Below, piece by piece: positions 1 through 5,267 of a stretch of 5,993 bases of DNA. Positions within the stretch are counted from its first letter, which is position 1. Each line of letters begins with the position of its first letter. A model generated the notes under the pieces. It was given only the letters and a program-made list of their open reading frames with translations. It did no database searches and had not been told where the DNA came from. The DNA lies in assembly GCA_002431345.1 (NCBI GenBank), contig DJEN01000048.1:9587-15579 (forward strand), given 5' to 3'. Both the position numbers and the translations under genes were made by a program. This DNA is from Megasphaera sp. UBA5897 (GTDB lineage Bacteria; Bacillota; Negativicutes; Veillonellales; Megasphaeraceae).

Positions 1-203
1 CCCATCAGAATGCCGGCAGTGACGCCCAGCATGACAGCCTGCCGCAGTCCGTATTTTACAAACAAAATGGTCATTGGAATCGGCATGATAAAATAGCCGA
101 TAAATGAAAAAAACGGCAGATAGGTACTAAGAAGCGCTAAAATCAACATAATAGCAGCAAAACACCCCGCTGTTGTAATCGGTGTCACACGCTTCTGTTC
201 CAT
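1..203 (-). CDS. YybS-like (DUF2232) integral membrane protein, N-terminal part only
   Basis: This is the first 67 codons of a gene that runs off the left edge. It starts at an ATG (203-201) preceded by a purine-rich AAGGGAGAG ribosome binding site. The protein begins MEQKRVTPITTAG and is then almost wholly hydrophobic. A first membrane segment spans about residues 12-29, a second about 31-48 (containing the IMPIPMTIL stretch), a short KYGLRQA loop follows, and a third begins at about 57. A short charged N-terminus, a proline-rich second helix and a VKYGLR-like loop are typical of the DUF2232/YybS family of multi-pass proteins, which have an ECF-transporter S-component-like layout. The biochemical role of the family is not established. 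It lies 166 bases downstream of the RNase J gene on the same strand and may be cotranscribed with it. Family assignment is from remembered pattern on a partial protein, so moderate. Confidence 0.72.
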   Translation of the reverse strand, partial: MEQKRVTPITTAGCFAAIMLILALLSTYLPFFSFIGYFIMPIPMTILFVKYGLRQAVMLGVTAGILM

Positions 204-322
204 AACATTCTCTCCCTTCTCTTACGCAGATGATACAGCAGCATACCCGTAAAACAGGCTGTACCGGCACAGCCGCACAGCTTTGTGTACCTGGCAAATG
301 GCTGCCTGCCCTATCACCGTAA

Positions 323-349
323 ACAGCGGAGGCAAAATACCTCCGCTGT
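323..349 (-). terminator. Perfect 10-bp hairpin between rnj and the YybS-like gene (weak terminator or mRNA 3'-end structure)
   Basis: ACAGCGGAGG and CCTCCGCTGT form a perfect 10-bp GC-rich stem around a 7-base loop, 21 bases after the RNase J stop codon. On the minus strand the stem is followed only by TT and then ACGG, so there is no proper U-tract. It may be a leaky terminator, a processing boundary or an exonuclease block between rnj and the downstream gene. The hairpin is seen directly; its function is inferred. Confidence 0.45.
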
Positions 350-369
350 CCATACATGCTATATAATTT

Positions 370-2031
370 CTATACTTCCATAATAATCGGCAGAATCATC
401 GGACGCCGACGGGTTTTTTCATACAAGTAGCGGCTCAATGTATCCCGTACTTGTGATTTGATAACAGCCCATTCACGAATATTTCCAGCTTCACAGCGTT
501 CCAATACGGCTGCGACGCGGTCATGGGCTTCACTGATTAATTCTTCCGAATCACGAACATAGACAAAACCGCGGGATACGATATCCGGGCCAGCCAATGC
601 ATGGCTCGTTCCCTTGGCCAAGGTCATGACGACGATAACAACCCCTTCCATAGCCAGCTGCTGGCGGTCGCGAATAACGATGTTCCCTACATCGCCGACA
701 CCTAAGCCGTCGACAAAGACACGGCCGGCATTGACATGACCTGTCTTATGACCGGACCGGTTGGAAAATTCAAAAATCTGGCCGTTGTCGCCAATGAGAA
801 CATGGTCTTTGTTTACGCCCATCATGACAGCCAAATCCCCGTGCTGCTTGAGCATACGGTATTCGCCGTGTACAGGAATAAAATACTTCGGTCGAATCAA
901 GTCCAGCATCAGTTTTAATTCTTCCTGGCTCGCATGTCCGGATACGTGGATTTTCTTATCCCGGCCGGCAATAACCGTAGCCCCCAATTTCATCAGATTA
1001 TCAATCGTACGGCCTACGCCGGTTTCATTGCCCGGAATCGGTGTGGCTGAAATAATAACGGTGTCACCGGGAATGATGCTGACGCTGCGGTGGTTATTTG
1101 AGGCCATGCGCGAAAGCCCTGCCATCGGTTCCCCCTGGCTGCCCGTCGTCAGGATTAACACTTGATCTTCCGGATAACGGTTCAGTTCATCCGGCTCAAT
1201 CAAAACGCCTTCCGGTACATCCAAGTAGCCTAATTCAATGGCAATCTGCACGTTGTTGACCATGCTGCGTCCCAATACGGTAACCTTGCGCTTAAACTGT
1301 ACGGCTGTATTGATAGCCTGCTGGATACGGGAAATGTTGGAAGCAAATGTCGCCAAAATAATACGGCCTTTGGCAGCTCGAAATGCCTTGCGGAATGCAT
1401 GGCCTACGGTCATTTCTGATTCCGTATATCCGGGCCGTTCTGCATTCGTACTGTCCGACATGAGCAACAGTACGCCGCGCCGTCCCAATTCCGCAAATTT
1501 GTGAATATCCATCAGCAGCCCGTCAACAGGCGTCAAATCCATTTTGAAGTCCCCCGTATGAACAATCGTCCCTACAGGTGTCTTGAAATACAATGCACTC
1601 GCATCGGGAATAGAATGGTTCGTATGGATAAATCCAACTTTCATACAACCAATCTGCACTTCATCGCCGTGATGCACTTCATTCAATTCGTAATTTGTAA
1701 TATGATTTTCCTTTAATTTGCCTTCAATAAGGCCGCATACCAGCTTCGTAGCGTAGACAGGTACATTGACTTCATTCAGCAAATATGCCAAGCTGCCAAT
1801 GTGATCTTCATGTCCATGAGTAATGACGACAGCCCGAACTTTATCCCTGTTTTCAATCAAATAACTCATATCAGGAATAACCAAATCAATGCCGAACATA
1901 TCATCATCAGGAAAGGCCAAGCCAGCATCAATGACAATAATATCATTACCGTATTGGATGACTGTCATGTTTTTGCCGATTTCACCCAGCCCGCCCAAAG
2001 GAATGACCATAAGTTTTTCCTTTTTAGCCAA
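370..2031 (-). CDS. rnjA: Ribonuclease J (metallo-beta-lactamase/beta-CASP RNase)
   Basis: RNase J is a cytoplasmic, Zn-dependent 5'-3' exoribonuclease and endoribonuclease that drives mRNA turnover and rRNA/5'-end maturation in bacteria lacking RNase E-led decay. The 553 residues match the usual ~555. The metallo-beta-lactamase core includes GGLGEIGKN (13-21), the HGHEDH motif (H72, H74, D76, H77), H139 in NHSIPD and D161 in HTGDFK. The beta-CASP domain covers roughly 205-360. Past it the lactamase fold resumes with SGHAS (H366) and PVHGE (H388). A C-terminal dimerisation domain (about 455-553) completes the protein, so all catalytic positions are present. The start is TTG (2031-2029), with GGAGG 8 bases upstream (2040-2044); the Met at residue 8 has no such site. 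It is preceded by a long, folded leader. If the genome carries a second paralogue, the J1/J2 label would need checking. Confidence 0.96.
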   Translation of the reverse strand: MAKKEKLMVIPLGGLGEIGKNMTVIQYGNDIIVIDAGLAFPDDDMFGIDLVIPDMSYLIENRDKVRAVVITHGHEDHIGSLAYLLNEVNVPVYATKLVCGLIEGKLKENHITNYELNEVHHGDEVQIGCMKVGFIHTNHSIPDASALYFKTPVGTIVHTGDFKMDLTPVDGLLMDIHKFAELGRRGVLLLMSDSTNAERPGYTESEMTVGHAFRKAFRAAKGRIILATFASNISRIQQAINTAVQFKRKVTVLGRSMVNNVQIAIELGYLDVPEGVLIEPDELNRYPEDQVLILTTGSQGEPMAGLSRMASNNHRSVSIIPGDTVIISATPIPGNETGVGRTIDNLMKLGATVIAGRDKKIHVSGHASQEELKLMLDLIRPKYFIPVHGEYRMLKQHGDLAVMMGVNKDHVLIGDNGQIFEFSNRSGHKTGHVNAGRVFVDGLGVGDVGNIVIRDRQQLAMEGVVIVVMTLAKGTSHALAGPDIVSRGFVYVRDSEELISEAHDRVAAVLERCEAGNIREWAVIKSQVRDTLSRYLYEKTRRRPMILPIIMEV

Positions 2032-2039
2032 AATAGTTA

Positions 2040-2044
2040 CCTCC
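2040..2044 (-). promoter_or_regulatory. Ribosome binding site fixing the TTG start of rnj
   Basis: GGAGG (within GGGAGGT) lies 8 bases before the TTG at 2031-2029. This near-ideal site supports the non-ATG start and gives the typical MAKKEK N-terminus over the internal ATG seven codons later. Confidence 0.85.
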
Positions 2045-2079
2045 CATAATAAATTTTATCCGTTCTCACTGCATCAAAC

Positions 2080-2157
2080 AGTCCCCCCAAAGAGACTCGC
2101 CTTCACAGACAAACCATCCACTGCCAGCCGCTCTTTACCATGGCTGGACGTTTGTCT
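2080..2157 (-). promoter_or_regulatory. Folded 5' leader of rnj (two successive stem-loops)
   Basis: In the rnj transcript an upstream stem-loop is formed by AGACAAAC (from 2157) pairing with GTTTGTCT (to 2107). It has an inner CCAGCC/GGCTGG stem (2142-2147 with 2124-2129) and an asymmetric internal loop. A second, smaller stem-loop follows at 2097-2080: AGTCTC with GGGACT, including one G-U pair, around a six-base loop. Both sit 35-130 bases before the ribosome binding site in otherwise noncoding sequence. I do not recognise a known riboswitch class. The pairing is seen; a regulatory role, such as control by RNase J itself, is inference. Confidence 0.4.
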
Positions 2158-2197
2158 TCAGATATAACGAACAATCCTGGATTTATCCTTCTCTCAT

Positions 2198-2226
2198 ATT
2201 TTCCGTTATTTCTCTTTCTATGTCAA
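2198..2226 (-). promoter_or_regulatory. Candidate sigma-A promoter for rnj
   Basis: A perfect -35 TTGACA (2226-2221) is followed 17 bases later by a poor -10 match GAAAAT (2203-2198); AAATAT at 19-base spacing is an alternative. It would give a leader of about 160 bases that includes both stem-loops. The perfect -35 and the position just past the upstream gene's terminator favour it; the weak -10 limits confidence. Confidence 0.4.
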
Positions 2227-2330
2227 TAATATGCAGGCAATTTTCTACAAATTGAGCAAAAATTTCGTGTAAAACAGATGTATTTCGCAAAAATTCTGTC
2301 TTTTAATGATTTTTATTCATAGGAAATAAT

Positions 2331-2379
2331 AAAAAAACGGCAATATCATCCCAAAATACGTCATGGGTATGATATTGCC
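2331..2379 (-). terminator. Rho-independent terminator of the secreted-protein gene
   Basis: GGCAATATCAT (2379-2369) pairs over 11 bp with ATGATATTGCC (2349-2339). The stem is extended by CCC/GGG past a single bulged base, with a 12-base loop. On the minus strand it is followed at once by G and then seven T (2337-2331). It begins 15 bases after the stop codon of the gene at 2395-3261 and separates that unit from rnj. Confidence 0.92.
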
Positions 2380-2394
2380 TCATAGTTGAACTGC

Positions 2395-3261
2395 TTATTT
2401 ATATTCTTTTGCGTGTTTCTTTACATCTTTAGGAACCGATACATCCAGCCCCTGCGGCAATGCCGTGCATTCAATCGATAAAGAAACTTCACTTACATTG
2501 ATAAATTTTAAAACATCTTCTCTATCTTTTAAAGCTGAACTGCTGTTATTCATGATAGCAGCTGTCAGGCTGCGGATGTGATCTGTCAGCGGTATGTCAA
2601 TCTTCGTAATCCGCTTTGCGGCAGAATCAATCGTAACTGTCGCTTTGACATCCCCTGCCTGCTGCAGTGCCAGCAAGACATCTTTTAAGATTTTAGCGTC
2701 ACTATCTTTTGCACCGTGTTTTACCCATTCTTTTTCATCCCCGGCGGTGTACAGCTGGGACATATCATACGTAACGGTATAGGTATCGCCATTGGCAGCT
2801 ACATCTTTGACACCGGACAATACATTATGCACACCGGCAATTTGTTTAGCCACAGGTTCGGCACTCTTTAAATCAATCGTGTTCTTGACCCATGTATTTT
2901 TGTTATTTTTGCTGTCGTCCAGCTTAGCATACTGGCCATCATAATAATATACCAGTTTTTTCCCGTCTTGTTCAATATACCCCTGTACAGTCGGCGTAGA
3001 CTGGCCTAGAGCTGATGCAGAAAAGGCTACTTTACCGGCAAATGGTTCTGCCTGAATATCCCATACGGCCTTTGCGTTTCCTTCGCCGACAACAGGCATC
3101 TTAGCCTGAACCTGCACCGTATATTCTCCCTGCGGATGGTTTATCATGTTGTTGACAGCTTCCTTATACGTGTCTGCCGGCGCAGCAGCCCATGCGGACG
3201 TTCCTATCATAAAGCAAGCTGCGGCTGTAAAAAATGTTCGTTTCCATGAAAATTTCATCAT
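2395..3261 (-). CDS. Exported protein of unknown function (signal peptide, LolA/LppX-like or DUF6612-like character)
   Basis: This 288-residue protein has a clear signal peptide: basic n-region (K3, K7, R8), hydrophobic core at about 9-23 and an AWA-A cleavage site near residues 23-27. The Cys at 16 lies inside the core without a convincing lipobox, so a soluble periplasmic or secreted product is more likely than a lipoprotein. The mature part is hydrophilic, lysine/aspartate-rich and suggests alternating beta strands (EYTVQVQAKM, KLVYYYDGQYAKL, TYTVTYDMSQLY, VKATVTIDSAAKRITKIDIPL). This pattern recalls LolA/LppX-type or DUF6612 proteins that fold as a half-barrel. No catalytic motif is visible. 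AAGGAG at 3272-3267 serves either of two consecutive ATGs; the second (3258-3256) has the better 8-base spacing, so the true protein may be one residue shorter. It has its own promoter and terminator and is probably monocistronic. Family placement is a guess. Confidence 0.85.
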   Translation of the reverse strand: MMKFSWKRTFFTAAACFMIGTSAWAAAPADTYKEAVNNMINHPQGEYTVQVQAKMPVVGEGNAKAVWDIQAEPFAGKVAFSASALGQSTPTVQGYIEQDGKKLVYYYDGQYAKLDDSKNNKNTWVKNTIDLKSAEPVAKQIAGVHNVLSGVKDVAANGDTYTVTYDMSQLYTAGDEKEWVKHGAKDSDAKILKDVLLALQQAGDVKATVTIDSAAKRITKIDIPLTDHIRSLTAAIMNNSSSALKDREDVLKFINVSEVSLSIECTALPQGLDVSVPKDVKKHAKEYK

Positions 3262-3323
3262 TCATTCTCCTTCCTGACTGAAGCTATTCGTTGTTTATCT
3301 CTTTTTCTTCTGGCTTTTTTATG

Positions 3324-3352
3324 AGTATAGCAAGCAACAATAATTAAATCAA
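3324..3352 (-). promoter_or_regulatory. Sigma-A-type promoter of the exported-protein gene
   Basis: -35 TTGATT (3352-3347), a 17-base spacer, then -10 TATACT (3329-3324) with a TG one base upstream (extended -10). Transcription would begin near 3317, giving a leader of about 55 bases. It lies in the 119-base gap after thiD, which has no obvious U-tract terminator. Confidence 0.78.
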
Positions 3353-3380
3353 TAGCCAAGCCTAATATATTTTTATATAT

Positions 3381-4178
3381 TTACAGTTCACTGCTGTTCC
3401 ATGCATAAAAATGATTGAGCGGTCCATGTCCCTTGCCAATCGGTTCGGCATGACAAATTCCCTGGAAGACGTACTCTTTTGCATCTCTTACGGCTTCTTC
3501 CAACGGTCTGCCCTTGGCAAGATTGGAAGCAATCGCACTGGATAACGTGCATCCCGTACCGTGTGTACTGGTACTCTGCACCCGTTTTCCTGCAAAATGA
3601 TACCAGCGCTGCCCGTCATACAAGACATCTGTCGCATCCGTCATACGATGGCCGCCTTTGACCAATACAGCTTTCGCTCCCATAGCCGCAATCGATTTTG
3701 CTGCCTGTTCCATTTCTTCGCAAGAGCGAATAGTCCGGCCAGTTAGTACTTCAGCTTCGGGAATATTCGGCGTCAATACATCTGCCAGCGGAATCAATAC
3801 GTCCTGCAGCGTCTGTTCGGCTTCCGGCTGCAGGAGACGATGGCCGCTGGTAGCTACCATAACGGGATCGACCACCACAATCGGCGGCTGATACTGCTTT
3901 ATTTTTTTCGCAATGATGCGAATCGTATCCGGATTGCTGACCATGCCGATTTTGACTGCATCGACAGAAATATCTTCAAATACTGCATCTATCTGCGAAG
4001 CAATCAGTTCCGGCGTCACATCCATATATCCCCTCACGCCCTGGGTATTCTGGGATACGACAGCCGTAATGACATTTAAGGCAAAACAGCCGTGGGCACA
4101 AATTGTTTTGCAGTCTGCGGCTGCGCCGGCACCGCCGGAAGGATCTGTGCCGGCAATGGATAAAACGTGTTTCATCAT
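3381..4178 (-). CDS. thiD: Bifunctional hydroxymethylpyrimidine/phosphomethylpyrimidine kinase ThiD
   Basis: ThiD phosphorylates HMP and then HMP-P to HMP-PP, the pyrimidine half of thiamine, in the cytoplasm. The 265 residues match the usual size for this ribokinase-fold enzyme. Visible are the N-terminal AGTDPSGGAG (9-18), Gln43 in VSQNTQ and Met79 at expected substrate positions, VDPVMVATSG (103-112), the nucleotide-side TPNIPEAEVLTG (136-147), VKGGH (173-177), and the HGTGC anion hole with the probable catalytic Cys210. The ATG at 4178 is chosen because the conserved domain starts there and AGGAG lies 11 bases upstream; a second ATG follows directly. The reading frame stays open 47 codons further upstream, but only inside the sixA gene. 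It starts 7 bases after the sixA stop, so translation is probably coupled. No other thiamine gene or TPP riboswitch is in the window. A pyridoxine-kinase activity, known in some ThiD relatives, cannot be excluded. Confidence 0.95.
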   Translation of the reverse strand: MMKHVLSIAGTDPSGGAGAAADCKTICAHGCFALNVITAVVSQNTQGVRGYMDVTPELIASQIDAVFEDISVDAVKIGMVSNPDTIRIIAKKIKQYQPPIVVVDPVMVATSGHRLLQPEAEQTLQDVLIPLADVLTPNIPEAEVLTGRTIRSCEEMEQAAKSIAAMGAKAVLVKGGHRMTDATDVLYDGQRWYHFAGKRVQSTSTHGTGCTLSSAIASNLAKGRPLEEAVRDAKEYVFQGICHAEPIGKGHGPLNHFYAWNSSEL

Positions 4179-4185
4179 AAAAACT

Positions 4186-4686
4186 TCATCTCCTATTCTC
4201 CTGCGGGGTGAACAACGCAGCGCCGTTCGGCTGCATATACAATAATAAGGATGCCGCGCCTGCCGGTCCTCCATATACATCATAATCCAGTAAGGCCATG
4301 CTTCCCGGTTTAAAGTCAAGCGTCATGCCGGTCCATTGGCGAACCCATTGATCTAGATACGGAGAATGCCCTACGATACACAATACATCAGCATCGCTGC
4401 TGCAAAGAATATCCGTATACACCGATTCCAATATGCCGCCGGCAATCGCTTCATGGGTATGGAATGATTCATAGGGAATGACACTGTTAAAATATAGTGC
4501 CGTCTGACAAGCCCGTACATACGGACTGGACCATAATACCGTTTTGCCGGCCGGCCACCACTGCCGTGCCGTTTGAATCATCGTTTGGGCCTGCTTCTTT
4601 CCCTGCGCCGTCAATTCGCGGCTTCTATCCGCCGCCCCAGCTTGCAGTGGCTCTGCTTTCCCATGGCGCATCAAACAAATATACAC
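4186..4686 (-). CDS. sixA: SixA-like phosphohistidine phosphatase (histidine phosphatase superfamily)
   Basis: The protein has 166 residues, close to the ~160 of SixA-type proteins, the minimal members of the histidine phosphatase superfamily. The catalytic RHG motif is R7-H8-G9, the second arginine is R58 in SSPYVRACQTA, and the second histidine is H107 in GHSPYLDQW. The RHGKAEP start, ELTAQGKKQA and SSPxxRAxQTA are characteristic of SixA. In E. coli SixA removes phosphate from phosphohistidine proteins (ArcB, the nitrogen PTS protein NPr); the partner here is unknown. The start is GTG (4686-4684) with GGAGG 7 bases upstream (4694-4698). It lies 24 bases after the ArsR gene and 7 bases before thiD, so it is the middle gene of an operon. 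A small-molecule phosphatase activity is the alternative, since the superfamily is broad. Confidence 0.87.
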   Translation of the reverse strand: MYICLMRHGKAEPLQAGAADRSRELTAQGKKQAQTMIQTARQWWPAGKTVLWSSPYVRACQTALYFNSVIPYESFHTHEAIAGGILESVYTDILCSSDADVLCIVGHSPYLDQWVRQWTGMTLDFKPGSMALLDYDVYGGPAGAASLLLYMQPNGAALFTPQENRR

Positions 4687-4693
4687 GCTGTTT

Positions 4694-4698
4694 CCTCC
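4694..4698 (-). promoter_or_regulatory. Ribosome binding site fixing the GTG start of sixA
   Basis: GGAGG (within AAGGAGGAAAC) stands 7 bases before GTG at 4686-4684. The resulting N-terminus puts the RHG motif at residue 7, as expected for the family. Confidence 0.85.
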
Positions 4699-4710
4699 TT
4701 CATATACTGC

Positions 4711-5058
4711 CTATTCAGCTACATGTTCTAAACCTACTGCCAGCAGCGTAAATACGTGATTGTCAGCAAGAGAATAATATACTACTTTGCCGTCACGGCG
4801 AAACTGCACTAACCGGGCATCCCGCAAAATCCGCAGCTGATGGGAAACAGCGGACTGTCCCATTTGAATCTGTTCAGCAATATCCCGCACGCACCGTTCC
4901 CCTTCCATCAATGTATGAAGAATGCGCAGCCGCGTTGGGTCGCCAAGTACTTTAAAAATATCGGCCAAGGGCTGCGTGTATTGCTGCAGCAATACCGTAT
5001 GATGGCGAGGCAATTCATGTACCGTGTTCCGGTATTGCCCTGACTGTTCTTCTTTCAC
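4711..5058 (-). CDS. ArsR/SmtB-family metal-responsive repressor with alpha5-type metal site
   Basis: A 115-residue winged-helix regulator of the ArsR/SmtB family, a dimer that leaves DNA when it binds metal. FKVLGDPTRLRILHTL (35-50) is the signature helix. C56-VRD-I starts alpha3; the recognition helix is about 67-79 (MGQSAVSHQLRIL), and the wing about 84-97 (VQFRRDGKVVYYSL). The last helix carries D99-x-H101-x10-H112-x2-E115, exactly the spacing of the SmtB alpha5 Zn(II) site, so Zn, or Co/Ni, sensing is more likely than arsenite or Cd/Pb sensing, which needs cysteine clusters. C56 and D59 match two SmtB alpha3N positions, and N-terminal H14/H19/H20 could contribute. The start is GTG (5058-5056) with AGGAG 9 bases upstream. 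It leads an operon with sixA and thiD and probably represses itself. No metal transporter is next to it. Confidence 0.92.
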   Translation of the reverse strand: MKEEQSGQYRNTVHELPRHHTVLLQQYTQPLADIFKVLGDPTRLRILHTLMEGERCVRDIAEQIQMGQSAVSHQLRILRDARLVQFRRDGKVVYYSLADNHVFTLLAVGLEHVAE

Positions 5059-5067
5059 AAGTCATCT

Positions 5068-5072
5068 CTCCT
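5068..5072 (-). promoter_or_regulatory. Ribosome binding site of the ArsR-family gene (GTG start)
   Basis: AGGAG lies 9 bases before GTG at 5058-5056. The nearer ATG at 5065-5063 is out of frame, so the GTG is the only plausible start. Confidence 0.75.
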
Positions 5073-5090
5073 ATCCAGCATCCCCTAATG

Positions 5091-5110
5091 AAGAATGTTT
5101 ACCTATTCTT
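5091..5110. promoter_or_regulatory. Putative ArsR/SmtB-family operator palindrome
   Basis: A 20-base palindrome of form AAGAAT-N8-ATTCTT, A/T-rich with GAA/TTC cores, as in operators of this family. It begins 8 bases past the -10 box, so it would cover the start of transcription and about the first 20 bases. That is the right place for autorepression of the ArsR-led operon. The symmetry is seen; the binding is inferred. Confidence 0.5.
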
Positions 5111-5118
5111 TATCTTTT

Positions 5119-5127
5119 ATTATATCA
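5119..5127 (-). promoter_or_regulatory. Extended -10 promoter of the arsR-sixA-thiD operon
   Basis: TGATATAAT is a perfect extended -10 (TGN plus TATAAT at 5124-5119). At 17-base spacing the -35 position holds TTCGTG, a poor match, consistent with a promoter relying on the extended -10. The expected start site is near 5112. Confidence 0.8.
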
Positions 5128-5128
5128 T

Positions 5129-5159
5129 AAAGGGGCTGCCGCACGAAGACAACCCCTTT
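5129..5159. terminator. GGGG/CCCC hairpin abutting the arsR promoter (possible second terminator)
   Basis: AAAGGGG (5129-5135) and CCCCTTT (5153-5159) form a 7-bp stem with a 17-base loop. Only three or four T follow on either strand, so termination would be weak. It lies directly upstream of the extended -10. It could back up the stronger lpxL-like terminator or be incidental. Confidence 0.3.
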
Positions 5160-5188
5160 TCTTAGTATGTATTTACGTGATTCGTTTT

Positions 5189-5260
5189 AAAAAAGTTAAC
5201 GCCTGCTGCATCCATCTGCACGACACTGGCAGTTACTGGTATGCAGCTCTTTTCAGCGTT
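5189..5260 (-). terminator. Long stem-loop terminator downstream of the acyltransferase gene
   Basis: On the minus strand an outer AACGC/GCGTT pairing (5260-5256 with 5202-5198) encloses GCTGCAT/ATGCAGC (5247-5241 with 5211-5205). Inside that, CCA/TGG and CTGC/GCAG pair across small bulges, with a nine-base loop. AAC and then TTTTTT (5194-5189) follow. It begins 7 bases after the stop codon at 5268-5270. The bulges make it less classical, but stem, position and U-tract agree. Confidence 0.62.
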
Positions 5261-5267
5261 GGCACAA

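Noticed and set aside
127..357. 76-codon minus-strand reading frame in the rnj/YybS gap
   Set aside because: It crosses the perfect hairpin and overlaps the YybS-like gene out of frame. Its composition is cysteine-rich and unlike a real protein, and it has no ribosome binding site.
761..1165. 134-codon plus-strand reading frame inside rnj (and other plus-strand frames in the window)
   Set aside because: These are antisense shadows of well-supported genes, with no ribosome binding sites and no recognisable protein character.
2103..2141. 12-codon leader peptide frame (ATG to TGA) inside the rnj leader
   Set aside because: It has no ribosome binding site and no run of regulatory codons; it is likely chance within the stem-loop.
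2032..2394. Known riboswitch or tRNA in the long gap before rnj
   Set aside because: I found no TPP, FMN, cobalamin, SAM, c-di-GMP or T-box core motif and no tRNA cloverleaf; only the terminator, promoter and stem-loops listed are supported.
3364..3381. AATATAT/ATATATT palindrome at the end of thiD as a terminator
   Set aside because: The stem is entirely A/T and has no U-tract after it on the minus strand; too weak to call.
4179..4319. Upstream extension of thiD by 47 codons
   Set aside because: The extension lies inside sixA in another frame, has no ThiD similarity, and the ATG at 4178 has a ribosome binding site and the conserved N-terminus.
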